Origin: Candidatus Daviesbacteria bacterium RIFCSPHIGHO2_02_FULL_39_12
GTDB lineage: Bacteria; Patescibacteriota; Microgenomatia; Daviesbacterales; UBA10151
Assembly: GCA_001777055.1 (NCBI GenBank)
Contig: MFCX01000003.1
Span: forward strand, 1-32,577
DNA: 32,577 nt
Direction of reading: 5' to 3'
How positions within the stretch are numbered: position 1 is the first letter of the stretch; each line of letters opens with the position of its first letter. Positions 7,696 to 15,374 of the stretch are shown here, one piece after another. A program made the position numbers and the translations under genes. Under the pieces are notes generated by a model, which saw nothing but the letters and a program-made list of their open reading frames with translations, was not told the DNA's origin and did no database searches.

Positions 7696-8541
7696 ATGAC
7701 GAAAGTTTCCGGCAGAAAAGTAGCTGAAGCCATCCTCAAAAAATTAGAAGCAGAAATTAAAAGAAAAAACCTCAAGCCGAAGCTCGCAATAATTTTAGCA
7801 GGTGATGATCCGTCTTCCAGGATTTATGTTAGCAATAAATTGAAAGCAGCCAATGGGCTGGGCATACAAGCGAAGCTATATGAGTTTTCTTCTGTAGAAA
7901 AAGAGAAGCTTTTAAACACTCTTCAACGGCTGAATAAAGATTCGTCGGTTAATGGAATTATAATTCAGTATCCCACTTTTAAGACGTGGGATTTTGATGA
8001 AATTGTGGCAAAAATTGATCCCAAAAAAGATGTGGACGGATTCTTGTCAGAGTCGCCCTATACTGAGGCTACAGCTTTGGCTATTTGGGAAATGTTGACA
8101 GCTTTCTCCCTACTTTCCGGTTTCAGAAAGACTGAGGAGTTTTTAAAAGATAAAAAAATTGTAGTCTTAGGCAGAGGAAAAACCGCCGGCGGTCCAATTA
8201 CCAGATTATTAAAAAAAAGAGGGTTTGAGGTAGAGTCGATTGTAAAAGAAACCAAAAATCCTAAGGCAAAAATTAAAAATGGGGACATTGTGATATCTGC
8301 AACAGGAGTCAAAAATATTGTTAATAAGTCGAATTTAAAAAGGGGGGCATATTTGGTGGGAGTGGGAGTTGGTAAAGAAACGGTTGATGGTAAAGCGAGG
8401 TTTTTTGGGGATATTAACGAGGAAGAGGTATCCAAAATAGCCAAATTGTATTGTCCAACAATTGGAGGTATCGGGCCTTTGACAATTGTGAGTTTATTAA
8501 AAAATGTGGTATCTGCAGCAAGAGTAACTAATGGCAGATAA
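7696..8541 (+). CDS. folD: Bifunctional methylene-THF dehydrogenase/cyclohydrolase
   Basis: FolD oxidises methylene-THF to methenyl-THF and hydrolyses it to 10-formyl-THF. Catalytic Tyr44 and Lys48 sit in YVSNKLKAA, the substrate motif DVDGF is present, the nucleotide-binding loop reads VLGRGKTAGGP, and the C-terminal GGIGPLTIVSLLKN matches the family. The usual PCTPxG motif is replaced by a divergent stretch (SPYTEATALAIW), so the sequence is an atypical branch; cyclohydrolase competence is likely from the Y/K pair but not certain. It sits 3 nt after glyA, with GAGGT just before the ATG. Confidence 0.88.
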   Translation: MTKVSGRKVAEAILKKLEAEIKRKNLKPKLAIILAGDDPSSRIYVSNKLKAANGLGIQAKLYEFSSVEKEKLLNTLQRLNKDSSVNGIIIQYPTFKTWDFDEIVAKIDPKKDVDGFLSESPYTEATALAIWEMLTAFSLLSGFRKTEEFLKDKKIVVLGRGKTAGGPITRLLKKRGFEVESIVKETKNPKAKIKNGDIVISATGVKNIVNKSNLKRGAYLVGVGVGKETVDGKARFFGDINEEEVSKIAKLYCPTIGGIGPLTIVSLLKNVVSAARVTNGR

Positions 8542-8570
8542 CAAGTTGAAATACAGATAAAACTTAAATT

Positions 8571-9770
8571 ATGAAAATTCTAAAAGAAATATCTGCGCAA
8601 GAAATAGATAACAGGATACAGGATATGCTTGATGGATTAAAGTTATCCGGCCGGATTAAAATTGATGACATTAAAAATATCATTTATCATGAAAACGAGT
8701 TAAAAGGCTCTATGAAAATCATTAATGCATTTTCAGATTATGCAAAAAACAGAAAACAATTTGATTTAGTATCAGGAACAATCTCACTTGCCTGGAACTA
8801 TCTGCCCCACAAATCTTTAGGCAACCTTTCCCCTTACCAAAAATACCAGGAATACTATAACAAGAAGAAGATTGATAAAAACAATATAAAAACTCCAAAA
8901 TATGATTCTAATAAAACATCACTTTATCAACTGTTTGAAGATTCATTACCAGAGAGAATCAGCCTAAAAAAGATTCAAGATAACGAGTGGAGGTTTGTTT
9001 TTAGCAGAAATTACCACCAAACCCATGAGCAGTTTCATGAATTTTACGAATCGGAAGATTTTTCAGTAATGGAGTTGGCTGAGAAAACTAGCCTGATTTT
9101 GCTTAAAGAACCCCTGTTAATGGAGGCCGATTCTTATTTGGCCCATCAGTTTTTAAAGTTAGGTGCAGAAAGAAATGCATTTGAGGTTTTAGAAAAAAGC
9201 ATAGCTGCGGTGAAAAACATTTTTCCCAAAGAGTTTGACTGGGAAAAAGATAAACTTCCCTGGTATTTTTTAGAAAATAGAGATTTTTTAAATTTGTTAT
9301 TAGATCAGGCTATTTTCATGGAAAAAGGCAAAGGAGTTTCAAAATCTATCCCCTACTATGAGCAAATTTTATCTCTAAATCCTAACGATAATCAGGGGGT
9401 TAGAGGAATACTCACAACAATTTATCTTAAAACCGGCCAACCGCAAAAAGTTTTGGGACTAAGTAAAAAATATCCTGATGATGCTACTTGCGAATTAACC
9501 ATGGGCTATGCTTTGGCATTAATTAAATTAGGTAAGATTGAGGAAGCTGAAAAACATCTGGAAACAATCTATAAATTTAGTAAACACGTCGTCGAAGAAT
9601 TGTTAAAACCTACTCACCGGCAACCTCCACAATTTAATCCTGAAAGAATCCAATTTGGAGGTGAAGATGAGGCCTTTCTTTATTTTAGAGAACAGGGCGC
9701 GCTTTGGCAGGCAACAAAAGGAGCTATGGAATTATTAAGAAAAATACATCTCAAACAATCAATCTTTTAA
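8571..9770 (+). CDS. TPR-repeat protein of unknown function
   Basis: A 399-residue protein that I cannot assign to a named family. Residues from about 185 onward form helical repeats of TPR character (SIPYYEQILSLNPNDNQGVRG, then YALALIKLGKIEEAEKHLE), followed by a conserved-looking tail FGGEDEAFLYFREQGALW that resembles the end of bacterial TPR proteins with unknown roles. The N-terminal part has a short string, AWNYLPHKSLGNLSPYQKY, reminiscent of the C-terminal tail of integrase-type transposases, but no catalytic core is present, so this may be coincidence. There is no signal peptide; a cytoplasmic scaffold is the simplest guess. It starts 29 nt after folD. Confidence 0.75.
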   Translation: MKILKEISAQEIDNRIQDMLDGLKLSGRIKIDDIKNIIYHENELKGSMKIINAFSDYAKNRKQFDLVSGTISLAWNYLPHKSLGNLSPYQKYQEYYNKKKIDKNNIKTPKYDSNKTSLYQLFEDSLPERISLKKIQDNEWRFVFSRNYHQTHEQFHEFYESEDFSVMELAEKTSLILLKEPLLMEADSYLAHQFLKLGAERNAFEVLEKSIAAVKNIFPKEFDWEKDKLPWYFLENRDFLNLLLDQAIFMEKGKGVSKSIPYYEQILSLNPNDNQGVRGILTTIYLKTGQPQKVLGLSKKYPDDATCELTMGYALALIKLGKIEEAEKHLETIYKFSKHVVEELLKPTHRQPPQFNPERIQFGGEDEAFLYFREQGALWQATKGAMELLRKIHLKQSIF

Positions 9771-9863
9771 TTCTCCTCGGTCCCAACCTTTCCATTTAGT
9801 GATAAGGAAATCAGACAGAGGTTGAATTCAGGAAGATGGCAATATGAAAAACCAGGCGATTAA
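9771..9863 (+). pseudogene. Gene fragment of uncertain origin
   Basis: Directly after the TPR gene stop, the same frame stays open without a start codon and reads FPFSDKEIRQRLNSGRWQYE before stopping at about 9861-9863. The pattern (SDKEIxxRL followed by xxW) resembles the N-terminus of pterin-4a-carbinolamine dehydratase-like proteins or a DUF4258-type protein, but it is too short to decide. It overlaps the start of the following fragment. Confidence 0.3.
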
Positions 9864-9966
9864 CTACGACAGGAAACAGGATATTCTTTATATTTTTATC
9901 AGAGCTGGCACGGAAGAGAGATTTGGGGATATATCAGAAAATATCGTAACAGTTCAGACTCTTTGA
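9844..9966 (+). pseudogene. Truncated DUF2283-like small protein
   Basis: Not in the ORF track. ATG 9844 opens a 40-residue frame, INYDRKQDILYIFIRAGTEE and then a short tail, which matches the N-terminal two thirds of DUF2283 proteins (pattern YDxxxDxLYIxL). The family normally continues about 20-25 residues with a D-x-x-G-x-x-x-GIEI motif that is missing here. A weak AGGAAG lies upstream. DUF2283 genes are often found beside small toxin-like genes. This copy looks truncated, but a short functional form cannot be excluded. Confidence 0.5.
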
Positions 9967-10790
9967 CAAATTTTTATTGTTCGAGCTTAAGCGAGAACTT
10001 CTCACTTTTACATCCGACATCAGTTTTCGCGTATTCAACAAATATGGATGCAAGTTATGTTATTGGACAAGATAATTTCACTAGCTCTGATACAGGTGTT
10101 AGCGCAACAAGAATTAAGTCTGCAGAATCAGTAGCCGATGTGGTGATTGGACAAGGAAACTTTACCAGTTCTAGTGCTAACCAAGGTGGTTCAGCTAATG
10201 CTAACACACTAAATTTTCCTTGGGGAATTGAATGTGATTCAAAAGGAAGACTTTTTATTGATGATATGTCTAATAACAGAATTTTACTTTGATTTTGATC
10301 CCAAGGCCAATAATCCTTCCAGCCTGGAAGGTTACACAATTTCAGTCAGGTCAACCAACACCAATACAGACAAGAAAGATAATTTGTTTTACTTTTCCCC
10401 CTTTAACCTGAATGAGCCTTTAAATAATGCACATAGATCTTCTAACCCTGTTTTTGATTTTTCAGTGAATAAACAGAAAGGAGAAGTTAGGGCAGATTAT
10501 TTTGATGATTCATCCAGAATTAAGGTTTATTCCAAACAAACTCAGCTTATCCCGGGGACTTATTCCTGGAAAGTGATGGCGGTGGATAAAGCTGGCCATA
10601 GCCTGGAAACAGACACCAGGATAGTTAAAATTAACTCTAATTCCAGCTCTTCTGACTTATCATTAAATCCCGCCTTTCCTCTGGCGGTATAAGTTCTCCG
10701 AAGGCAACCCCTTTACCGTCCGTTAGTCCAACACCCGTATCACCTGCTCCAACTCCCAACAAAATCTGTATCTGGTTTGTTTGTTTCTGA
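9963..10790 (+). pseudogene. Decayed NHL-repeat surface protein spread over three frames
   Basis: Three pieces read as one eroded extracellular protein. Piece 1 (9963-10292) has a hydrophobic end of a signal peptide (LLHPTSVFA), then VIGQDNFTSS and VIGQGNFTSSSANQGGSANA, and one NHL blade, LNFPWGIECDSKGRLFIDD. It stops at NRILL. Piece 2 (to 10692, in the next frame from about 10280) encodes a beta-rich domain ending PGTYSWKVMAVDKAGHS, as in Fn3/Ig-like surface modules. Piece 3 (about 10680-10790, back in the first frame) is a Pro/Thr/Ser linker (SPTPVSPAPTP). Intact NHL proteins have several blades, so most of the propeller is missing at the first junction. No complete product is expected. Confidence 0.65.
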
Positions 10791-10792
10791 CG

Positions 10793-11650
10793 TTATCTTG
10801 AGCCTCTGGATATTGGCGGGGCAAGGACAAATCCTGTAAATCTTGCCAATTCTGATTTGGCATCACCGGTCATAGTAATATTATGCAGGTTGCACTGTTG
10901 TTTAAATAATTCAAACAATCGGACGATATTTTGTGTTAAGGCTCCCTCTCTTTTATCTTCAAATGGTGTGCCATTAAAATTATTGATTACGTGTTGCTCC
11001 TTATTAGCAAAATCAATCAACACGACCCTGAGACCATTTTGGGTATTAATCAAGATGTTACCCGGTCCCGGGTCTGCTGTCCAATGGCCATAATCAAGAT
11101 AAAGTCTTACAGCCTGAGCAAAAGCAATATTATAAATCCTGGATATAAACTTGGCTGCTGAAGGGGTTAATTTTGTCTTTCTTCCCGAAGTCAATATGTT
11201 CAGACAGTATTCTAAAGAACCGCCTAAATGAGGAGATATAAAACCATAAGTGGGTTCACCTCGAAGATCTAACCGTGTTTCTCTAACTGTTGGAATAAGT
11301 TCCGGCAAGCCAGCGATTTCCAACGAGCTTTTTATCATGCCAACGCTTCTTCTAAGTCGGCCTATCAGCATAACTGTATGGTATGATTCAGGAGGCACAA
11401 CTTTTAACCATTCATTTGTTTCTCCATTAAACAAAACTTCGAAACTTAGAAAGTCTCGATGGATAGGATGAGGTCTGGTAGGTTCTGGTGTGAAGCCTCC
11501 CTTGACTGAATGCCATATACCTTTTTTGCCTTCTACCAATAACTCCAAGGGTATTCCGCGCGTTCTATAACCATTTACTTCTACCGTAGGATGTTGGGCA
11601 GTTAATGCTAACTCTTCTTTTAATTCGGGCGGTATTACTGGAGCTTCCAT
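10793..11650 (-). CDS. Kinase-like (APH/protein-kinase fold) protein of unknown substrate
   Basis: The C-terminal half has a phosphotransferase active site: ADPGPGNIL supplies the catalytic Asp and Mg-binding Asn (D193, N198 from the chosen start), and VVLIDFAN gives the second Mg-binding Asp (D213). This matches the HGDxHxxNIL...DF pattern of aminoglycoside/choline kinase-like enzymes, with the first His replaced by Thr. No clear glycine-rich loop is visible in the N-terminal half. The ORF track begins at 11698, but I prefer ATG 11650 because that removes an overlap with the divergent gene and puts a -10-like TAACAT 7 nt upstream. The substrate could be a small molecule or protein; the neighbours give no strong clue. 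Confidence 0.6.
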   Translation of the reverse strand: MEAPVIPPELKEELALTAQHPTVEVNGYRTRGIPLELLVEGKKGIWHSVKGGFTPEPTRPHPIHRDFLSFEVLFNGETNEWLKVVPPESYHTVMLIGRLRRSVGMIKSSLEIAGLPELIPTVRETRLDLRGEPTYGFISPHLGGSLEYCLNILTSGRKTKLTPSAAKFISRIYNIAFAQAVRLYLDYGHWTADPGPGNILINTQNGLRVVLIDFANKEQHVINNFNGTPFEDKREGALTQNIVRLFELFKQQCNLHNITMTGDAKSELARFTGFVLAPPISRGSR

Positions 11651-11657
11651 ATAATCT

Positions 11658-11667
11658 ATGTTACAAT
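11658..11667. promoter_or_regulatory. Overlapping divergent -10 boxes
   Basis: On plus, TGTTACAAT (extended -10, hexamer 11662-11667) lies 7 nt before ATG 11675. On minus, TAACAT (11663-11658) lies 7 nt before ATG 11650. The two start codons are only 24 bp apart, so the promoters share sequence and could exclude each other. Clear -35 boxes are not seen. Confidence 0.4.
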
Positions 11668-11674
11668 AACGTAC

Positions 11675-11950
11675 ATGCCGGAGAAAGTAGCATGTCATGG
11701 CTTACCCGATCACACATGGGGATGCAGACAGATTAGTGGTGATTTAGGAGAAATAAAAAAATGGGAACCTCTTGTTGATTTGCAGATTCAACAGGTGATT
11801 GCAGATCCAAGCAGAACTGAAGAAATATGTCCAGGTGGATCAATAGTTTGCCAAAATTGTGACATATCATTGATTACCGGCCAGTTAAATCCTGCAGCTA
11901 AACCGGATATTGATTCTTTAAGAAGGATGTTGCCAGGGGAGGGAAAATAA
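11675..11950 (+). CDS. Small Cys-containing hypothetical protein
   Basis: A 91-residue ORF of unknown family between the divergent promoter and ybaB. The C-terminal half contains ICPGGSIVCQNCDISLITGQ, in which C-x7-C-x2-C could hold a metal together with an upstream Cys or His (ACHGLPDHTWGC). There is no membrane segment. The stop lies one base before the ybaB start, and a GGGGAGGG Shine-Dalgarno for ybaB sits within its last codons, so it appears to lead the ybaB-recR operon. The proposed transcript would be nearly leaderless. The call as a real gene rests on spacing, promoter and the lack of any competing frame. Confidence 0.6.
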   Translation: MPEKVACHGLPDHTWGCRQISGDLGEIKKWEPLVDLQIQQVIADPSRTEEICPGGSIVCQNCDISLITGQLNPAAKPDIDSLRRMLPGEGK

Positions 11951-11951
11951 A

Positions 11952-12230
11952 ATGGGTTTCATGGATAATATAAAACAGCTTGGTGATCTCAAAAAGATGA
12001 GAGATCAGGCTATGGAAGTTCAAAAGAAATTAGCCGGAATTAAGATTACGGTGGAGCATAGAGGGGTGACTGTAGTCATGACTGCAGATCAAAAAGTGGC
12101 TTCTATTTCCGGAGAAGCAGATTTTGAAAAGATCACTGAAGCTGTCAATGAAGCTTTGAAACAATCCCAAAAAGTGGCAGCAGATGAAATGAAAGGGATG
12201 ATGGGTGGTTTAGGTATCCCCGGGATGTAA
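11952..12230 (+). CDS. ybaB: YbaB/EbfC family nucleoid-associated protein
   Basis: A 92-residue protein with the YbaB pattern: an N-terminal amphipathic helix (LKKMRDQAMEVQKKLAGI), a beta hairpin (TVEHRGVTVVMTADQKVASI), a second helix, and a Met/Gly-rich tail (MKGMMGGLGIPGM). These homodimers bind DNA and are usually encoded between dnaX and recR. Here dnaX is about 5.7 kb away, but the ybaB-recR pairing is kept, with a one-base TAATG overlap. GGGGAGGG precedes the start at good spacing. Confidence 0.95.
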   Translation: MGFMDNIKQLGDLKKMRDQAMEVQKKLAGIKITVEHRGVTVVMTADQKVASISGEADFEKITEAVNEALKQSQKVAADEMKGMMGGLGIPGM

Positions 12231-12844
12231 TGGCCCAAATTCCAAAATCAATTCAAAATTTGATAGAGGCTTTCGAAAGACTGCCTGGAATTGGGCCTAA
12301 AACTGCTCAGAGGCTAACTTTTTACCTTTTGCATGCCCCAAAAGAAGAAGCTCAAGCTTTGGCATCGGCTGCATTGGATTTAAAAGAAAAAACTGTTCTA
12401 TGTTCCATTTGTTTTAATATCGGAGAAAAAGATCCCTGTAATATTTGCGCTGATTCTTCCAGAGACCCAAGTGTAATTATGGTAGTGGAAAACCCATTAG
12501 ATGTTTTAGCTTTAGAAAAGGCAAATTATAAGGGATTGTATCATGTATTACACGGAGTGATTTCGCCTTTGGAAAACATTGGGCCGGATGAGCTTCATAT
12601 TAGGGAATTATTGCCAAGACTTAAAGGTCCTTCGACAAGCTCAGGACAAGTGGTAAAGGAAATAATTTTAGCCACTAATCCAACAATGGAAGGTGAAGCA
12701 ACTGCCATGTATATCCAAAGGTTAATTTCTCCGCTAAGGATTAAAGTAACCAGGATTGCCAGAGGATTACCCGTAGGGTCGGATTTGGAATATGCTGATG
12801 AAACAACTTTGTCTCGGGCATTAGAGGGAAGAAGAGAATACTAA
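12230..12844 (+). CDS. recR: Recombination mediator RecR
   Basis: RecR works with RecO (and RecF) to load RecA on gapped DNA. The N-terminal helix-hairpin-helix reads FERLPGIGPKTAQRL, the Cys4 zinc finger is CSICFNIGEKDPCNIC, and the Toprim domain begins VIMVVENPLDVLALE and continues to ATNPTMEGEATA. Length is 204 aa, slightly above usual (about 198) because a peptide GPSTSSGQV is inserted before VKEIILATNP; this is the translated dispersed repeat at 12628-12646. The gene is translationally coupled to ybaB. Confidence 0.96.
   Translation: MAQIPKSIQNLIEAFERLPGIGPKTAQRLTFYLLHAPKEEAQALASAALDLKEKTVLCSICFNIGEKDPCNICADSSRDPSVIMVVENPLDVLALEKANYKGLYHVLHGVISPLENIGPDELHIRELLPRLKGPSTSSGQVVKEIILATNPTMEGEATAMYIQRLISPLRIKVTRIARGLPVGSDLEYADETTLSRALEGRREY
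12628..12646 (+). repeat. TCCTTCGACAAGCTCAGGA element within recR
   Basis: This 19-nt imperfect palindrome is a dispersed motif that I recognise as recurrent in many bacterial genomes. It is read in frame as PSTSSGQ in the Toprim domain of RecR, between the conserved LPRLK and EIILATNP segments, where relatives have no such extra residues. Confidence 0.75.
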
Positions 12845-12865
12845 CCTAATTTTATTGAAAATTTA

Positions 12866-12874
12866 TGCTACACT
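12866..12874 (+). promoter_or_regulatory. Extended -10 promoter for the coiled-coil gene
   Basis: TGCTACACT is an extended -10 box ending 6 nt before ATG 12881. The -35 region is weak. No Shine-Dalgarno is present, as at other first genes in the window. Confidence 0.5.
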
Positions 12875-12880
12875 GTATCC

Positions 12881-13276
12881 ATGGCAGATTCGGGAAATAT
12901 AATCGGTCAATTTAGGGATGAAATAGAACCTGAAGTTAAAGAGGTGGCCCAGGATGTTAAAGATTTTGTGGGAGAGGCAATAGAACAGGGAGTACAATCA
13001 GTTGTTGGCGCTCAATTTACTCCTCAGCAACAGCAGCAAAAACAGTTTCAAGACCAAAAAGAACTTCAAAGAGTGAGAGGGTGGTTTAAGGATTTAGAAC
13101 AGCAAACAGCACAAGTTAGACAAATGAATAAACAAAAAGAGGAACAAAGATTACAAACCGAGCAGCAAGAACAACAAGTTGAAGAAATGAGAGAGGAACA
13201 AAAGGAACAACAAGCGGTTAATCCAGCCCTGGCTTATGCCGGAAAAGCAGAAATTAAAAGAGGAGTAGGAGGGTGA
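12881..13276 (+). CDS. Gln/Glu-rich coiled-coil protein
   Basis: A 131-residue protein with an N-terminal amphipathic segment (EVKEVAQDVKDFVGEAIEQG), a Gln-rich stretch (TPQQQQQKQFQDQ), and a long charged coiled coil (about 60-115), ending in a conserved-looking tail NPALAYAGKAEIKRGVGG. I recall similar proteins upstream of cysS or tRNA synthetase genes in Microgenomates genomes (possibly DUF5660), but the function is unknown. There is no signal peptide. Its stop overlaps the cysS start by one base (TGATG), so the two are coupled. Confidence 0.75.
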   Translation: MADSGNIIGQFRDEIEPEVKEVAQDVKDFVGEAIEQGVQSVVGAQFTPQQQQQKQFQDQKELQRVRGWFKDLEQQTAQVRQMNKQKEEQRLQTEQQEQQVEEMREEQKEQQAVNPALAYAGKAEIKRGVGG

Positions 13277-14658
13277 TGTTCAAACTATATAACACATTAA
13301 GACGCAGGATTGAACAATTTGAACCGATTAACTCACCTCATGTCGGCTTATATACCTGCGGCCCAACTGTATATGATTATACTCATATTGGGCATTTGAG
13401 AAAGTATGTCGGAGACGACCTTTTAAAAAGAATCCTAATTGCTAATGGTTTTGATGTTAAACACGTACAAAATATTACTGATGTAGGGCATCTTACTTCT
13501 GATGCTGATGAGGGTGATGATAAGTTAGACAAAAGAGCCAAAGAAAAAGGGATGTCTGTTTGGGAAGTGGCTAAGTTTTTTGAGCAGTATCATTTTAAAT
13601 CACTGGATCAAGTTAATGTTCTGCGGCCGAATATTGTTTGCCGGGCGACTGAGCATATTGGTGAACAAATTAAATTAATAGAAAAATTAGTTAAAAAGGG
13701 ATTTACCTATCAAACCAAAGAAGCTGTCTATTTTGACACCTCCAAGTTCCCCGATTACGGAAAATTATCCGGTCAAAAGCTGGAGGAAAAAGTTGTAGGC
13801 GTAAGAAAAGAGGTAGTAGTGGATCCCAACAAGAAAAATCCGGCTGATTTTGTTTTATGGTTTTTTACTGTAGGCCATTTCCAGGATCATACTATGCGTT
13901 GGCCTTCGCCATGGGGAGAGGGTTTCCCCGGTTGGCATATTGAATGTTCAGCTATGAGTATGGAGTATTTGGGAGACAGTTTTGATATCCATACCGGCGG
14001 AATTGACCATATTCCGGTCCATCATCCTAATGAAATTGCTCAATCAGAGGCAGCCACAGGCAAAACTTTTGTAAAATACTGGGTTCATCATAATTTCTTG
14101 ATAGTTGAAGGTGGGAAGATGAGTAAGTCTAAAGGGAGTTTCTATAGAATTGATGATATTTTGGAAAAAGGTTTTGATCCTCTGGCGCTAAGGTATTTAT
14201 TTTTAACGGCCCACTATCGTGATAAGTTGAATTTTACCTGGCAGTCTTTGGAAGCTTCGCAAAATGCTTTAAATAATTTAAGGGAGGAAGTGAGAGAATG
14301 GGATAATCCTAAAATAGGATGCGCTGAGTTTGAGCAGAAATTTATAGAAAGTGTTAACAATGATTTAAGTATACCGCAAGCCGTTGCGGTGATGTGGGAT
14401 ATGGTAACAAGTGATTATCCGACATCGGCTAAAGCCAGATCAATCCTGGAAATGGATAAAGTTTTAGGACTTAAATTGGATGAATTTGTAAGTAAGCCTT
14501 TGGAGATACCTCAAGAGGCGCAAAGACTTGTTAAGCAAAGAGAACAAGCAAGGGAAAAGCAAGATTTTAAAAAGTCAGATGATTTGAGAAAAGAAATTAA
14601 AAAATTAGGGTTTGAAGTAGAAGATACTCCAAGCGGGCCGCGGATTGTGGTAAACTAG
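13276..14658 (+). CDS. cysS: Cysteine--tRNA ligase
   Basis: A class I synthetase that charges tRNA-Cys. It shows the Cys-containing N-terminal signature [15 protein letters not shown] (HIGH motif included), zinc ligands in [13 protein letters not shown] and [13 protein letters not shown], and the KMSKS loop as KMSKSKG. The DALR-type C-terminal helical region is complete, total 460 aa. The ORF track starts at GTG 13273, but ATG 13276 is preferred: it overlaps the previous stop (TGATG) and has AGGAG at 13261-13265. The gene is followed 6 nt later by cmk. Confidence 0.97.
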   Translation: MFKLYNTLRRRIEQFEPINSPHVGLYTCGPTVYDYTHIGHLRKYVGDDLLKRILIANGFDVKHVQNITDVGHLTSDADEGDDKLDKRAKEKGMSVWEVAKFFEQYHFKSLDQVNVLRPNIVCRATEHIGEQIKLIEKLVKKGFTYQTKEAVYFDTSKFPDYGKLSGQKLEEKVVGVRKEVVVDPNKKNPADFVLWFFTVGHFQDHTMRWPSPWGEGFPGWHIECSAMSMEYLGDSFDIHTGGIDHIPVHHPNEIAQSEAATGKTFVKYWVHHNFLIVEGGKMSKSKGSFYRIDDILEKGFDPLALRYLFLTAHYRDKLNFTWQSLEASQNALNNLREEVREWDNPKIGCAEFEQKFIESVNNDLSIPQAVAVMWDMVTSDYPTSAKARSILEMDKVLGLKLDEFVSKPLEIPQEAQRLVKQREQAREKQDFKKSDDLRKEIKKLGFEVEDTPSGPRIVVN

Positions 14659-14664
14659 ACACTT

Positions 14665-15339
14665 GTGGAAACTGATGTAATTACCATTGACGGACCAACT
14701 TCATCCGGCAAGAACAGTGTCGGATTTCTTTTGGCCAAAAAATTAGGTTATCAGTATATAGACACCGGCATGATCTACCGGGCCGGCGCTTATTTAATTT
14801 TGCAAAACAACATTAGTTTGGATAACAAAGAAGATATAGTCAATACCTTTAAAAGTTTAAGGTTAGAGATAAAATCAGACAACGGTAGTTTGAGGATTTA
14901 TAACAATGGCAGAGACTTAACAGATAAACTGCACCTGAGCGAGGTGACAGAAAATGTTTCTATAGTTGCTGCTATTAAAGAGGTCAGAGAAGTGACCAAA
15001 GTCATTCAAAGGAAATTGGGAGAATCTAAAAATACTGTGATGACAGGAAGGGATATTGGTTCGGAAATTTTCCCAAACGCCAAACACAAATTTTTCTTAA
15101 CAGCTTCTGCCGAGATTCGGGTCAAAAGAAGGTTTAAACAATTGATAAAAGTAGACCCAGCTATTACTTATGAGATGGTATATAAATCAATGTTGGAGCG
15201 CGATGAAAAAGATTCTACCAGGGAAGTGTCGCCGCTTAGAATACCCAAAGGGGCTGTAGTGATTGATAATTCAAACTTGAATGTGGAACAAACAGTAGAG
15301 GAAATGCTGAAACATATACAACAAAAATTATTTATATAG
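14665..15339 (+). CDS. cmk: Cytidylate kinase
   Basis: Cmk phosphorylates CMP and dCMP to diphosphates. The P-loop is GPTSSGKNS (10-18), followed by LGYQYIDTGMIYRAGA, the CMP-binding region typical of the family, and TGRDIGSEIFPNA, with the lid RRFKQL and ERDEKDSTREVSPL. Length (224 aa) is normal. The start is a GTG (14665) with no Shine-Dalgarno; no ATG alternative exists. The stop codon TAG is the first three bases of a palindromic element (15337-15364), so the C-terminus was probably set by insertion of that element. Confidence 0.94.
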   Translation: METDVITIDGPTSSGKNSVGFLLAKKLGYQYIDTGMIYRAGAYLILQNNISLDNKEDIVNTFKSLRLEIKSDNGSLRIYNNGRDLTDKLHLSEVTENVSIVAAIKEVREVTKVIQRKLGESKNTVMTGRDIGSEIFPNAKHKFFLTASAEIRVKRRFKQLIKVDPAITYEMVYKSMLERDEKDSTREVSPLRIPKGAVVIDNSNLNVEQTVEEMLKHIQQKLFI

Positions 15340-15364
15340 ATTCCGTGTCAAGCACGGAATGACA
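15337..15364 (+). repeat. TAGATTCC...GGAATGACA hairpin element after cmk
   Basis: The element has stem ATTCCGTG / CACGGAAT with a TCAAG loop, flanked by TAG and GACA. It occupies most of the 35-nt gap between cmk and the M16 gene and contributes the cmk stop. The same family, enlarged by a nested palindrome, ends purD at 22227-22284. It lacks a T-run, so terminator activity is uncertain. Confidence 0.75.
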
Positions 15365-15374
15365 AAGGAAGAAT

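Noticed and set aside
8790-8870. Transposase-like string in the TPR protein
   Set aside because: AWNYLPHKSLGNLSPYQKY resembles an integrase tail, but there is no DDE core or terminal inverted repeat nearby, so no mobile element is called.
10857-11471. Plus-strand ORFs 10857-11093 and 11250-11471
   Set aside because: Both are antisense to the kinase-like gene, whose active-site motif supports the minus strand.
11651-11698. Upstream ATG (11698) for the kinase-like gene
   Set aside because: It would overlap the divergent 91-aa gene, and the extra residues carry no family feature; the -10-like box fits ATG 11650 better.
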